A stretch of 64,000 nucleotides of DNA from Symbiodinium kawagutii (GCA_009767595.1 VSDK01018014.1:351237-415236); one strand, 5' to 3'; counted from the first letter of the stretch, positions 32,905 to 44,186 are shown. Notes: generated from the sequence alone by a model not told the origin. Numbers and translations are program-made.

Positions 32905-33430
32905 TTGAAATTATCTTTAAGAATTAGGCTATTCATTTAGCAATACTAAACTCATGATCCAGATGTTGGATGTCTGAAAAAGATCTCACCCCTCAATTGA
33001 TTAATTCCTAATTCAAAACCCTATCCGGGAATTAAAAAAATGAATCTCACAAAGGGGGTAGGCTTGAAGCCTGAGACCCTCTAAAAAAAATGTTTGTTTC
33101 AACCCCCCTAAATAAAGTATCTTCGTCTGAGGGTCTCTAATGTTTGGAAATTATCTTTAACAATTAGGCTATTCATTTAGCAATACTAAACTCATGATCC
33201 AGATTCCAGATGTTGGATGATTTCTGGTTTTATTTATCTTAAACAATTAGGCAATTCATTTAGCAATACTAAACCCCTGATCCAAATGCTGGATGATGTT
33301 TGGTTTCAATCATCCTTAACAATTAGCCAATTCATTTAGAAATACTAAATTCATGATTCACATGTTGAAGATTTCTGGTTTTATTTATGTTTAACAATTA
33401 GCGAATTCATTTAGCAATACTAAAATCTCT
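32905..33430. repeat. about 75-bp repeat unit, five copies
   Basis: ATTCATTTAGCAATACTAAA recurs at 32,931, 33,171, 33,254, 33,330 and 33,405. The last four are tandem (spacing 83, 76, 75), and the first is separated by a segment with the CCCCCCTAAATAAAGTA motif. AT-rich and noncoding. Confidence 0.8.
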
Positions 33431-34129
33431 TCTGGAATTTGTCAATTTAAAAACAATCGGATCCCCCTGAATTACTTTTTATAGAAAGTTATTTATAGGG
33501 AAAGCAAAGAAGTTTACAGGCAAACATTACATGGTAAATCAATCCAACCCCAAAAAAACTAAAAAGCTAAGGTTCTAACTAAAACCCACCCAGTTATAAA
33601 GGATGGTGGCATCATAACATCACCGCATGATATCCCATTATAATGATATCGCTTCTTTTGCCGATACAACACATGAGGCGCACTTGAGACGATAAAAAAT
33701 TTTTGTGTGTGTGTTGGGGAAATCGACATCAGTAACAGCACACATATCTACAATCTTCACCAAGAAGCTGGGACCCTTACGATCGTGTGAGCTGATTTTA
33801 TCTAAACTCCCGGCTCCTCATTCTTTGTCCACCCTACCACTTCTCAAAATTGGGGCCCTGAACCATGAGTTCATGTTCAGTCACTTGAGCAGCGGTATGC
33901 AGCTGATACCCTAGAAAAGCATGGATAATGATCCTCCTATGAAAACCGGTCCCCCAGTTCATAGATGATCAAGTTCGGCGTAAGGATATGGCTGTGAGCA
34001 CCTGCACCCATGGCTGTTCACATCCACATTTAAGGAACAGATTCGTCCAGCTACGGGCATCTGAACTGCCATGCTTGGTGGCATCATCCTGAGGATCGGT
34101 GCTTGGGACATACCTATCAAACCTAGCCA

Positions 34130-34413
34130 TCAATGCAAACACCTACCACGCATGCGCTGGTGGTGTCCCTGCAGATTCATGCCCGGTGGTGAGTTGATGC
34201 TTCGCCAATGCTTCCAATAAAGGTGTAATGTCATCATTGACATGTAGTTACGTCCATCAATGACACTGGAGAATTGCAACCACATATTGGTGGGTTCCAG
34301 CGCCGGAAGCCTTGAACTTTGATGTTGGGATTCTCCTGCAATGATCAAGTGCACAAAAGCAAGGCTATCCATGTTTTTCCAGCAATAGCGATCAAACGAC
34401 TCAGATTCATCTT
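34130..34413 (-). CDS. candidate terminal exon, unknown protein
   Basis: After CGCAAAG|AA the minus frame reads DESESFDRYCWKNMDSLAFV, EPTNMWLQFSSVIDGRNYMS and TLHLYWKHWRSINSPPGMNL, open to a stop at 34,130. This is more than 90 codons with no competing frame of similar quality. Confidence 0.45.
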
Positions 34414-34776
34414 CTTTGCGGTATTGAAAAACTACGTGATATACACATGCCTGTATGATTGTATGCACGTACGTGCATATGCACATGCACACATATGCAC
34501 TGGTGCACATTAACTCCAAAGGCCAAACAGACATTCAGATCCTATGATCCTGGTTGGTTGGTGAAAACCTATGATCCTGGTTTTCACCAGACTTTCAAAC
34601 CGGTCATCTTAGTGAAAATCCTGGCCCCAGCGGCGAACTTGGGCTCCCCGAACCAATCGACGCCTCGTGGTGGCTTGAAATTCTTGGCCTCGCGGGACCA
34701 AGCATAGCACCAAAACGGCACCCTGTGTGTGTGGAAGGCAGCAGGACATGCTGTTCCAGTGGACTTGATGGTATTT

Positions 34777-34898
34777 GGCTATGGGTCAATATCGACCAAC
34801 CAATAACGGGGGATAATTTGGGATAATAACCAACAATAATAGGGAAAACAATGGTTAATGATAGGGGAACCAGGGGTACGGGGTTTTGACCCACTGCC
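34777..34898. mobile_element. M1 inverted-repeat element, complete, TSD ATTT
   Basis: A 122-bp element runs from GGCTATGGGTCAATAT to GGGTTTTGACCCACTGCC, flanked by ATTT on both sides (34,773-34,776 and 34,899-34,902). It is in the opposite internal orientation to the copy at 1,287. Confidence 0.75.
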
Positions 34899-35096
34899 AT
34901 TTGATGGAACGGGAAATACTTAGCATTGGTTCATAGTGATTCATAGTGATTCACTCGAATCTATCAAGTCAACGCTGACAGGCAACAATGATTAATTACA
35001 TTATATAACATTGATGGTTTCTTCATGGCTTACCTATGTGTGAATACATCCCTCTGGTTCTTACCAGTAATCATTCAAACACTTGATTCGATACAG

Positions 35097-35283
35097 GCAG
35101 CTTCTTGAACACATCCTCAATCATTCAGATGAACTAATTCCTGTAAAAAAAGATCCCAGCACTTGTCTTGCTGAGTCATTACAAGTGAACCAGAGATTCT
35201 TCAGAAACAGTGCCTGGAGTGAGCAGGGTGGATGGCAACCCAAAATGCCGCGGACCGACTTGGAGCTGGTTTTAGGACGGTAA
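35097..35283 (+). CDS. candidate exon, unknown protein
   Basis: From TTCGATACAG|G the frame reads QLLEHILNHSDELIPVKKDP and STCLAESLQVNQRFFRNSAW. A CAGG|GTGGAT donor occurs at 35,227, otherwise a stop follows at 35,281. Confidence 0.45.
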
Positions 35284-35639
35284 CAGCGCCACCGGTTGTG
35301 AATTCGTCCTGCTACAAAACCAACACCCGGCAAGCAAGTGGTGTCAAGCCGTGCACTTGCAACGTGATTGTTGTACTCATGTTGGTGGGATACTTGCGTA
35401 CTGTATCTATGGCTTGTTGGTTTCGAATATACATTCAGTATCACATGTACATGTTACATATACGTTTGTCATCAAATTCAACCGCTGGCTTTTTGACACT
35501 GCTGACTTCCCAACAAATCCGTACTGCAGCCTTCGACACCAGGGACTTTGCAGCTGCCGGTTGAACGGAAACCCTCAAACAATGAGGGTCACTGTTTCTT
35601 GTTACTGGTCGTTATTCCCTTGTAGTCGCCATTAGTCAG

Positions 35640-36060
35640 GCACTACTTAAGCAATGATTGGCGATCAATTGAGCACCGATCAAAAGTTCCTGGACATCAA
35701 TCAACTACTATCAATAAATCATTCATTCACATGAATCAGCAAGCAAAAATAATTCAGTATCAATTAACCATTAGTTGTACACGTTGATTAGTTAATCACG
35801 AACCAACCACAACTACCCATAACTTCACAATCAAATTAATTAACCATCAGTCAACCAAGTAGCAACCATCAGTGAACATAACTAACCATTAGACAATGAT
35901 GAACCATCAGAATCAATAAATCATTGATTAACCATCAACTAATAATCTATTAACCTAGTTCATCTAACCACTCAATATAACCAATCAACCATCAGAATCA
36001 ACCATCAGTGTCTCGTAACCATTAATTAACAGTCAGAATCAACCATTCATCATCAATGTC
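35640..36060. other. noncoding field of AACCATCA/TTAACCA motifs
   Basis: Irregular repeats of AACCATCAGTCAACCA and ATTAACCATTA with no open frame. AT-rich, similar to 4.1-4.5 kb. Confidence 0.6.
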
Positions 36061-36115
36061 TACATCCCACCTCTCCCCTCCCACCTCGAGGGATGTGAGT
36101 CACCTCCTCCTGACC

Positions 36116-36173
36116 ATGACAGCCGTTTTTTTCGCACCGCCGCTGTGGTGTCCCCATGGATCTGTGTTCGAAG
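36116..36173 (+). CDS. candidate first exon
   Basis: MTAVFFAPPLWCPHGSVFE ends at GAAG|GTGAGC, a consensus donor. The ATG has in-frame upstream codons and no obvious acceptor, compatible with a start. Confidence 0.4.
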
Positions 36174-36704
36174 GTGAGCTTGTAATGAGTGAAGGGTTCA
36201 TTGATGATTGATCGATGTTTAACCAGTTGTTACTTGTTCTCGAATCTGATGTTTGATCAGTGTTTAACTAGTCGTCACTTGTTCTGGTGGTCATTAACAA
36301 TCTATCTAGTTGATCCATCTATCGATACTGTATTTAACAAGTAGTCAAAATGATATTTTGGTGGGCAAGTGGGTGTTGCCTATGTTCGCAGATCGGCTCA
36401 TAGGCTTTACCACCGGCCTGGACATTGACTAGGTTTGACTAGGCCGGCACCTTTGAATACATGACATATGTTATGTGCTGACCATTCCTAAATATTATTC
36501 ACCCTCTGGTAAACTAACTTGATCATAGAAAATCACCATTGTTCATGGGAATCTTTGGGAAATCAGCTGCACATGATGGCTTTTCCATTGCCATGTTAGT
36601 TTACCAGAGGGTAGCATTTACAGATAAACCAAAATACAATTTCAAAGGGCATTAGATGTGCTCTTGGACTTGTCCCTGCTGCTAAACATCCTGAAATGCG
36701 TTAG

Positions 36705-36782
36705 ATTGCCCGCATGGCAGCATCCATTGGTGGGGCCAGGGTGGTCACCAGCAGGGTGGTCACCAGCGATGATTCAACGTTG
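36705..36782 (+). CDS. candidate exon
   Basis: From TGCGTTAG|ATT the frame reads IARMAASIGGARVVTSRVVT then SDDSTL up to TTG|GTAACG. An internal 15-bp duplication (GTGGTCACCAGCAGG) gives the repeated VVTS. Confidence 0.4.
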
Positions 36783-37142
36783 GTAACGGTGCAAGCATGG
36801 TTCGTTGTGGTTGGCTGGTCAACCGTTATCATATGCATGCGGGAACCAGCCAACTATGTATAGAATCTTTCTTAGCCAATCTTAGCCATCTTACCACGAT
36901 ACCAGGGTGAACTCTTGCTGGCTATGGTTGGTGTGTAAACCTTTATCAACTCTTCATAATCACTTGTTAAGTGATTGGTGGTCAACTACCAGGATGATTC
37001 TCCCCTTATCGTTAACCAGTTATTAACCACCAACCAGTTATCAACTGGTTTATAATGTTGTTATTCACGAGTTATCAACCACTTATCAACCACTTATCAA
37101 CCACCTTACCTTGTTAACAATGGCACTTGGCCTGCTGTACAA

Positions 37143-37250
37143 CGTCCCCCCCTCCAATCAGCTACAAGTACCGCAGCTGCCGGCCCCCCCGAAGTCCCTC
37201 CGCCTGCTCCAAGTCCCAGCACCGGTGCCCGGCGCTCCTGGCGAGTTTTT
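37143..37250 (+). CDS. candidate Pro/Ala-rich exon
   Basis: The frame includes GPPEVPPPAPSPSTGARRSW and ends near TTTTTAG|GTGCAAGG. Low complexity, so evidence is weak, and a second plus frame is open. Confidence 0.3.
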
Positions 37251-37898
37251 AGGTGCAAGGCCTCCATCAGCAGTTGCTGGGTATACCTGGATTAATTATC
37301 TAAGGTATCCTCCATATCAGCATCATGGCTTCAGCTTTTCAGCATCTCGAATTATTCTGTTGTCGTTTTTACGTTTTTGAATTGTGAGGCGTCTTCTATT
37401 TAGCTTTTTTTGCCTCCATCAGCATCTTGATTCGTTTTGTATGTTTTTGAATGGTGATTTTTCTTCAAGCGCCATGCTTGTTCTTGGTTTTAGATGTTCT
37501 TAGTTGTCTGTGCCTCAAGTGTTCAGGTAACGCACTTGTTCCGACACTTCAAGAGTGGCTGGATTGGAACCAACGGCCAGTCACCTTGGGCTGGGTGTAT
37601 CCGTAGAGCCCCTTACCATGCCCAAAATTGATCGTATTTTTCAAGGGGAAGCACCAAGTATAGTAGGTGCAAGGCATTAGAGAAGTCCACAATGGAAATA
37701 CAGGAAGCCCACCACCCAGATCGACAATTCAATCATCAGTTGGAATCCGGCAACTGCGAGGATTTGATCATGCAGGGAGTTGAATCGATCTTGCCCAATT
37801 CTAGAGAACTATTATATATAATGATTAATAGACGGGGATAATTTCCAACAATAATGGCTAACCTTAATGGATCACTGGTTTATGATTTCTGATGATTG

Positions 37899-38009
37899 AT
37901 GAACGCACGGAGTCTTGGTGGTCGTCAACATCTTTCCAAAGCCGATGAAGCGGCTTGGATGGCGGCCAGGCTGAGGTGCACCCCAGTGGCGGCTCGAACT
38001 ATCCACCAG
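37899..38009 (+). CDS. candidate exon, strand not certain
   Basis: MNARSLGGRQHLSKADEAAW then MAARLRCTPVAARTIHQ up to CACCAG|GTTCATC. The antisense (FEPPLGCTSAWPPSKPLHRL) is also open, so the strand choice rests on composition and the donor. Confidence 0.4.
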
Positions 38010-38186
38010 GTTCATCAAGGTTCCATCAATTTTGACTTCCACACAAGAAAGCGACCACCCAACAACCAAACGACCAACCAAACGACCAAGCAAACAACCA
38101 GCAACCAAAACAAAGCAAATGAACCAAGAAAGCAACACACAAACAGAAAATAAAGAAACACAGAAAGAAAGGAACATAAAGGAACC

Positions 38187-38351
38187 ATGGTGATACTCCC
38201 CGCACAAGCCCTTACATCCCCAAGTCAACTGACTTTGGAGGCTGCATGTATGAACAAAGACAGACATGACCAACCAGCCCACCCCGGCTCCATGGAACAC
38301 CGCACACCGTTCGGCCACAGTGCCGCGCACCACAGCAGTTGCAACTGCTAG
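38187..38351 (+). CDS. short ORF, 54 aa, unknown
   Basis: ATG to TAG: MVILPAQALTSPSQLTLEAA then CMNKDRHDQPAHPGSMEHRT. It is too short for a 60-codon cut-off. It could equally be an exon whose ATG is internal. Antisense frames are open but Cys/Gly-rich. Confidence 0.3.
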   Translation: MVILPAQALTSPSQLTLEAACMNKDRHDQPAHPGSMEHRTPFGHSAAHHSSCNC

Positions 38352-39453
38352 GTGCTGGCCTCAGGCGGTTGATGACCAAGCGACCCACCAGGCAAAGCAC
38401 CATCAGGACTAGTACTAAGTGATGTAATATATGTTTTGGTCACCTGACAACCATAGTGATAACCTTTTGATGTAAGTGGTCACTAGGGCTGGCCTCATAG
38501 TCAACCGTTATGCATATAGTTAGGTGATCTTAATGGCTGATGAGGACTAGTACAAAACTAAGCATTAGTTGGTTTTAAATTCCAGTATTGGTTCAGGCTG
38601 TTCAAAGATGGTTCGTAAGAACTACTTACTATTTCAGCTGAATCATATGATGGATATGATGATATGACGGTCAGAACTATTGATAGACAACCTTCAATCA
38701 CTTGCTGTCAGGAATACAAAAAATAGTAATGGTTGGACTTTGGGTATGTGACCTGATGATATGCAACCAACAAACCTTGGTATCAAGTATGTTGGTTGAT
38801 GGTAGTTGAGAATCGTAATATACCCAAATTACCACCTGCAACAAGAACATCTAAAAACGATGATTGATATCTTGCCTTTGGGTGGGTTTGGCTGGAAGTT
38901 GTCTGGCTAGTTGGTTCTTGGTAGTTATAGCCGATTATAGCGCTATCACAGTCAACATGCGCTGGTCACGAATGAAGATAGATTGGTTTGTTGTTCCACG
39001 CAGGCTTTGCCCGTGTGTGGTTGTCAAAACCTTGCGCCCCTGGTGAGGATTCAAAGCAACCCCCGGTGCTCAACAACTGCTGCGGGTCTGGCACCAGTCA
39101 ACACAACTTGTCACCGGCCCTGTGCCAGTAAGGACGGATGATCCCGAACATGTATCAAACATGACCGACGACCAAGTTCAAGGGTCTTTGCCCTTACTTA
39201 GTTGGTGGTCTATTGTGCACAGTTTTCATTCATTATTGAAACCTGCCCCCCCCAAAAAAAAGGTTTCAGCAATCATAAATCAATCTATATAGTTTGGGTT
39301 GATGGCCCTGCGGCTTACGTGCATTTGAGTGATTGGCATCATGTGAGCAGTGTTGTAGGCCACAGAATCAAACAGCTATCAAGCAGGTAATCATCCAGCT
39401 CGTCAACCTCCCTATATTTCATGGTCGATGGTTTCATGGTGGATCCCTTATGT

Positions 39454-39541
39454 GGCTGTGGGTCAAAACCCCGTACCCCTGGTTCCCCTATCATGAACCA
39501 TTATTTCCCTTATTATTGTTGGTCACTGTCCCCCATTATAC
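39454..39541. mobile_element. M1 inverted-repeat element, truncated
   Basis: ATGT|GGCTGTGGGTCAAAACC starts the element and the core CCATTATTTCCCTTATTATT follows. The far terminus is lost after CCCCCATTAT. Confidence 0.6.
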
Positions 39542-39611
39542 GGCAAAACAGGGGTTGGCCTACAAAAGGTTTTTCAAGAGCTGGATCGCCCCTTCGGTGC
39601 TAAACTAATAG

Positions 39612-39751
39612 CTGGATCCGTTCCGCTGGGAGCTCCCGCCTGCTCCCGCAAGCTGGTGCCACTCCGGGGCAGTCTGAAACCTGCCAGGTGGGTGGACTTG
39701 ACAATGGTGGACCCGTTCGGAGCCCGCGTGTTTGGATGCGCTGACATTTGA
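39612..39751 (+). CDS. candidate terminal exon
   Basis: After CTAATAG|CT the frame reads APACSRKLVPLRGSLKPARW then VDLTMVDPFGARVFGCADI to TGA at 39,749. A second plus frame is open, but this one is the more protein-like. Confidence 0.45.
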
Positions 39752-39769
39752 ACGATGAACGAAGCTTAC

Positions 39770-39862
39770 ATCACATTACACTCACATTCACATTCACATT
39801 TACATCAACATTGACATTCACATTTACAACAACATTGACATCAACATACATGTGTATATATA
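39770..39862. repeat. ACATTC / ACATCA hexamer repeat and TA tract
   Basis: CACATTCACATTCACATTTA and related hexamers are followed by (TA)n. Noncoding. Confidence 0.8.
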
Positions 39863-40470
39863 TATATATACATAGTTCCACCCTCTCAAACAGTTGTCTT
39901 GATACTTATGTAGGCTGGGCAAAAAAAAAATTGGAAAGGCTCTCCACCACTCCTAGCGCAAGAGATCCTGGGCTGCCCGGGCACTGCATGGGACCCCTCC
40001 AGTCCGTCTCGCCTGTAGGCGGCGATCGTCGATTTGTAATGAGCTGATAATTACCATGTAATCCATTTATCTATATATGGTCATGTGTTTTTATATATAA
40101 ATATATGTATGTATATACTTGTAGTTGATTGTAGCTGATCATGATATACTTGGCATATATGATGTGAAATACCATTTGTGCGGTTTACAATGGTTACTTC
40201 AACTGATATGTGACTATGTGTAGGGTTATTCCCATTGTCTTTTCAATTAATTGATCGTGACAGTTCTGAAACTTTATTACAAACAACCATGATCACAATT
40301 GCCAACTATGATCATTCTCTAGCATTATTTTGGTCAACGTTGTGATGTTAAAACATCATTGTGTAACCATCCTTCATCATTCATATCCATTCAGTTCGCA
40401 TACGTTCATATCATCAATCATCATTAGTATCATCAATCATCATCATTCATCATTCACACCATTCATCACA

Positions 40471-40632
40471 ATGAAACAGCGAGGCGTCACATCGTCCGCG
40501 GCTGGAACCATTCCCTTCGGCTGTGTAAATCATTCGTACGAAGATCTGAGAGCAATGTTTGATATGGAACGTACAAAAGTGTCTTTAGAGTATGCCATTT
40601 GTGGCCACATCCATGTTGTGATACATGTTTAG
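40471..40632 (+). CDS. short ORF, 53 aa, unknown
   Basis: ATG to TAG reading [20 protein letters not shown] then [20 protein letters not shown]. Sequence upstream is a CAT-rich tract, so the ATG inside the longer ORF is the likely start. No family recognised. Confidence 0.4.
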   Translation: MKQRGVTSSAAGTIPFGCVNHSYEDLRAMFDMERTKVSLEYAICGHIHVVIHV

Positions 40633-40708
40633 GGATGTTTAGGGATCAATGCACAACAGTGGAAAATAGCAGCGAAAAAGGCATTCTGACTCATAGGAGC
40701 ATGGAGGG

Positions 40709-40709
40709 T

Positions 40710-40760
<51 letters not shown>

Positions 40761-40770
40761 ATAATGATAA

Positions 40771-40802
<32 letters not shown>

Positions 40803-40902
40803 ATAGATAGGTAGGTAGGTAGGTAGGTAGGTAGATAGCCAGAAAGCTAGATAGATAGATAGATAAATAGATAGACAGACAGATAGACAGACAGAGAGAT
40901 AA

Positions 40903-40942
<40 letters not shown>

Positions 40943-40982
40943 ATAGATAGGTAGGTGGATAGATAGGCAGAAAGCTAGATAG

Positions 40983-41015
<33 letters not shown>

Positions 41016-41034
41016 TAGACAGACAGAGAGATAA

Positions 41035-41065
<31 letters not shown>

Positions 41066-41106
41066 CATAGATAGATAGATAGATAGATAGAGACAGATAT
41101 AGATGT
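40709..41106. repeat. (GATA)n compound microsatellite
   Basis: Nearly 400 bases of ATAG with blocks of GTAG and ACAG. The compound block with GCCAGAAAGCTAG or GGCAGAAAGCTAG occurs twice, about 130 bp apart, indicating a higher-order duplication. Open frames across it are artefacts. Confidence 0.9.
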
Positions 41107-41189
41107 AGATGTACGGCCAATGCCGACCTTTTGCCCGGAACGGCAACTTCTCGTCCCGGCATCTCGTCATCATCACCATCATCATCATC

Positions 41190-41620
41190 ATCCATAACAT
41201 CATGACTGGTGCACCTGATATCATCCATAACATCATGACTGGTGCACCTGATATCATCCATAACATCATCAGATGTAATGTCGTATTACAGCCAGGGGGG
41301 CTGGCGCAATTGACATCATTGGTAACATCATGATGGTTCATATCATATTACAGCCAGGGGGGGCTGGTGCATTTGATATCATCCATAACATCATGATGGT
41401 TCGCGAATATTACAGCTAGGGGGCCTGGTGCATTTGATATCATCCATAACATCATGATGGCTCATGTCATTTTACAGCCAGGGGATCTGGCGGATTTAAA
41501 AACATTGCTGGCATCACGTATATTTCAAATCACAGTACAGCCACAGGGCCTGGTTGGATTTGATACAATGACATGACCACTGTTCATGCCATTTTATCAC
41601 TAATCGCAGGGGCCTGGACG
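41190..41620. repeat. 33-bp and 62-bp tandem repeats
   Basis: CCATAACATCATGACTGGTG recurs at 41,192 and 41,225 and its start at 41,258 (period 33). Then TTACAGCCAGGGGG-type units recur with cores at 41,291, 41,353, 41,416, 41,477, 41,540 and about 41,605 (period 61-65), diverging toward the right. The 62-bp unit contains the 33-bp motif plus an added segment. Confidence 0.85.
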
Positions 41621-42061
41621 TTTCCCGGGCTATCGCCTGCATATGTTGTTTTGCGAAAACATTGTAATCTGCGGGGATCGGTTGGCTTTCATGCATGTTT
41701 GTCGAACCATACATGTATATTTTTTGTAAGTGTGTCTGGGCAAAAGATAGGCGTTGCGCGTAGATGTAGATGTAGATATAAGAAAAATCAAGATGTATGT
41801 ATGCATCTAGATGCGTCGAAGTCACATTGTGTCTTTTGCGTAGGTATAAGTAAATATATTTGTATACACAGATAGTGGATATACGCATATATGGACAGAT
41901 GTATATAGATATGCTACATATATATCATGTATGTACACATTTACCCATTTATAGATACAATACGTAGGTATACACATCATCACATAATCATAAACAATAA
42001 ACAACAATCAAAAATAATTTGTCAAACAATGTCAAAAATCTATGACCCTTTTTTGGGTGAC

Positions 42062-42136
42062 CAGCACCATGTGTAGTTTCTGTCCTAGCAGGACCACACC
42101 CAACAAAGCCACCTCCGTCAGCTTTTCGTGGTAGAC
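42062..42136 (-). CDS. candidate downstream exon of the RING-region gene
   Basis: After AGCTTCAG|GT the minus frame reads LPRKADGGGFVGCGPARTET then THGAGHP. Its phase (one base carried over) fits the donor CCAG|GTTTTT of the exon at 42,935-43,107. A second minus frame (VYHEKLTEVALLGVVLLGQK) is equally open. Confidence 0.35.
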
Positions 42137-42619
42137 CTGAAGCTTTCACTAGCTCCGAAAGCCCCGCAGAAAGCTGTACTTTAACAACAGGTTTGCCATG
42201 GAAAAGTAGGTGGAAAACGGTTTTACCCCACAGAAAGTCATGTCAAGATTGGAAATTCTCTTATTCAAATGTTTTCTGCACACGTTGTTACTCGTCTTGG
42301 TGGGCGGGGAAGGGGGGTCGGTTGAGCATTTCAATGGGAGGCCTCTTAAGTGAGGTAAGTAACAGTTGACCAGGGGTCCAAGGCATTGCTATCACGGAAC
42401 TACTATCTGGCTTGCAAAGGATGGTCATCATCACTGATAGGCCATCGATCATTTAGCGAATGATTTCTTGGGGACGATCCGGTTCAAGGAGAATCACCAA
42501 CACTGGCATGTGTACAGGTGCTCCCAAATCATTCAATCATGGTTGGATTCTTCTTTATGATTCACAATCGAAATCCACATGTATAGACATACACGAAGGG
42601 GATTCCAACAAGTAGTGGT

Positions 42620-42720
42620 TGGTGGTTTCCCCTTTGAAAAATATCAGTCAACCAACCAACCAACCAGTTCTTAGTACAGCGGAAAATGAAACATGTTTTA
42701 GCCCGCCAACCAGAGGCTGA
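42620..42720. mobile_element. M3 inverted-repeat element
   Basis: GGTTGGTGGTTTCCCCTTTG at the left and TTTTAGCCCGCCAACCAG at the right, with TCAGTCAACCAACCAACC inside. Ends are inverted repeats of each other with mismatches. Confidence 0.45.
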
Positions 42721-42934
42721 TTTAAGCAGACCTTTCTAAGCCTCAGCAACTGTTCATTGCTGGTCCACGCTGCTGACCAGTCAGAAGCTGAGTTTTATAG
42801 CAAGCAGAAGGACGTTGAGGTGCTAAGGGGCTCTAAGCCAGGCTTATGTTCCGACGCACTTGGTCTGTGACCAAAATTTTGATGACATGCCAGTCATGGC
42901 TAGTCTTGATTGTATTAGAAAGCAATGCAAAAAC

Positions 42935-43107
42935 CTGGAAGCTCATCCCTGGAAGATAGCTTCAACTCTATGAAATACCGATTATTTAGGGGCTCCGGAT
43001 CGCTTTTCCAAACTGTAACCTGCTCTACCTCCGCTGGTGCTTGTACTGGCTCAATGCTCGAGAGATGACTGGCTTGATCAAAACGCTGGTCCCCCAATAA
43101 CCACCTC
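42935..43107 (-). CDS. exon, unknown protein
   Basis: Between CCCTTAG|G and CTTCCAG|GTTTTT the minus frame reads RWLLGDQRFDQASHLSSIEP, VQAPAEVEQVTVWKSDPEPL and NNRYFIELKLSSRDELP. Good boundaries and composition. It is downstream of and co-oriented with the RING exon at 43,735, with which it may form one gene. Confidence 0.55.
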
Positions 43108-43267
43108 CTAAGGGTCAAACGTGAGAGTCTCCGACCACCCCGATGGTCCCAAGACCAGAGAACAAAAAACAGTTCTTAAGGTTCTTTTGTAGCTTATAAA
43201 CTGCAGGGTCAACTGTTTGGTAGCCCGCCAACGAACCCAAAACAGGTACCAACTTGAGAATTAACCA

Positions 43268-43505
43268 CCAAAAACAGCCGTCCGACACCACAGAGTCTGC
43301 AGGGCTGACTCGGTCTCCGCGCGTATTCGCCGGTGCCCATGGCACCACACACCACGATGGCTGGGATGGGTGTGTTGTCGTAAGGACATCTGCCACCCCA
43401 CCTGCGGCTTCACGCTGACAGGTACGAAGGAGCGTCCTGATTGTCATGGTCAAATGACACATATGGTGATTTCTCAAAACAGGGGCCCCCGAAATCATTC
43501 AGTAT
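43268..43505. other. coding-like island, strand undecided
   Basis: The minus strand offers HRGVWCHGHRRIRAETESAL between CATCCCAG and a TTTTG|GTGG donor. The plus strand stays open for 80 codons with many Cys and His. The neighbouring exons are minus, which slightly favours that strand. Confidence 0.3.
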
Positions 43506-43534
43506 ATTAGCAATTGACTACGGTAACTATAAGA

Positions 43535-43588
43535 CTATAAGTAATAAACCATTCATTTTTGGGGTTCCCTAGTTCGAGAAACCCCCAT
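43535..43588. mobile_element. M2 element half, abutting an M1 element
   Basis: GGTTCCCTAGTTCGAGAAACCCCC is an M2 right end. The M1 element follows within a few bases, so one inserted beside or into the other. Confidence 0.45.
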
Positions 43589-43593
43589 GATAT

Positions 43594-43708
43594 GGCTGTG
43601 AGTCCAAACCCTGTACCCCTGGTTCCCCCATCATTAACCATTGTTTTCCCTATTATTGTCGGTGGAAATCCCCCATTAGTTGGTTGGTTAACTGCTTGAC
43701 CCACAGCC
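43594..43708. mobile_element. M1 inverted-repeat element, complete, TSD ATAT
   Basis: A 115-bp element, GGCTGTGAGTCCAAACCC to GCTTGACCCACAGCC, is flanked by ATAT on both sides. Its edge lies about 26 bases from the donor of the RING exon, inside the following intron. Confidence 0.8.
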
Positions 43709-43734
43709 ATATGCCGGTTGCATGTAGAAATCAC

Positions 43735-43860
43735 GTCAGCACATTGTGCACACCAGCGCCTGATGGAGCCCAAGACGCATCGACGGCACAGGCTATGGTT
43801 GCACTCGTCGCCCAAGCGCCAGGGCGTTTCGAACTTCAGGAAGGGTTCCTCATCGCACAG
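43735..43860 (-). CDS. RING-type zinc-finger exon
   Basis: The exon is 126 nt, 42 codons, from ACTAAAG|CTG to GAC|GTGATT. It reads CDEEPFLKFETPWRLGDECN then HSLCRRCVLGSIRRWCAQCA. C-x-H-x2-C-x2-C followed by C-x2-C after 11 residues is the second half of a RING finger. The opening Cys plus one in the preceding exon would give the first pair. RING domains usually act as E3 ubiquitin ligases. The spacing fits but the first ligand is not seen, so another zinc-finger class is possible. Confidence 0.65.
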
Positions 43861-44036
43861 CTTTAGTGAGTCGGGTCAAGTTGTTTAAAGGTCTTTCTGG
43901 AGATGTGGATTCCGGACTGATTTGTTTACAAGATAGTATGGATAAATCTTTTGTTGACTTATTTGTTTTGTGTAAAGAATGTCAAGAATAGAAGTTGGAA
44001 AAAAACATATGTTTTTCCAATGAATTACTGTTGCAG

Positions 44037-44186
44037 ATATACTTCAGCAGCTTCGCACAGCCCAAATATTATGGGTCTGTAGTGGTGGAAAACCGCGTAT
44101 CATCGTCATTATTGTTACGATGGACCATCGGTTCTCGTTGCATGGAGTACAGTAACTTCAAGGAAGTAGCTAGGGTCTTCCAATGA
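44037..44186 (+). CDS. candidate exon
   Basis: After CTGTTGCAG|ATA the frame reads IYFSSFAQPKYYGSVVVENR, VSSSLLLRWTIGSRCMEYSN and FKEVARVFQ to a stop. Composition is good and no antisense frame competes. Confidence 0.4.
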   Translation: MYFSSFAQPKYYGSVVVENRVSSSLLLRWTIGSRCMEYSNFKEVARVFQ

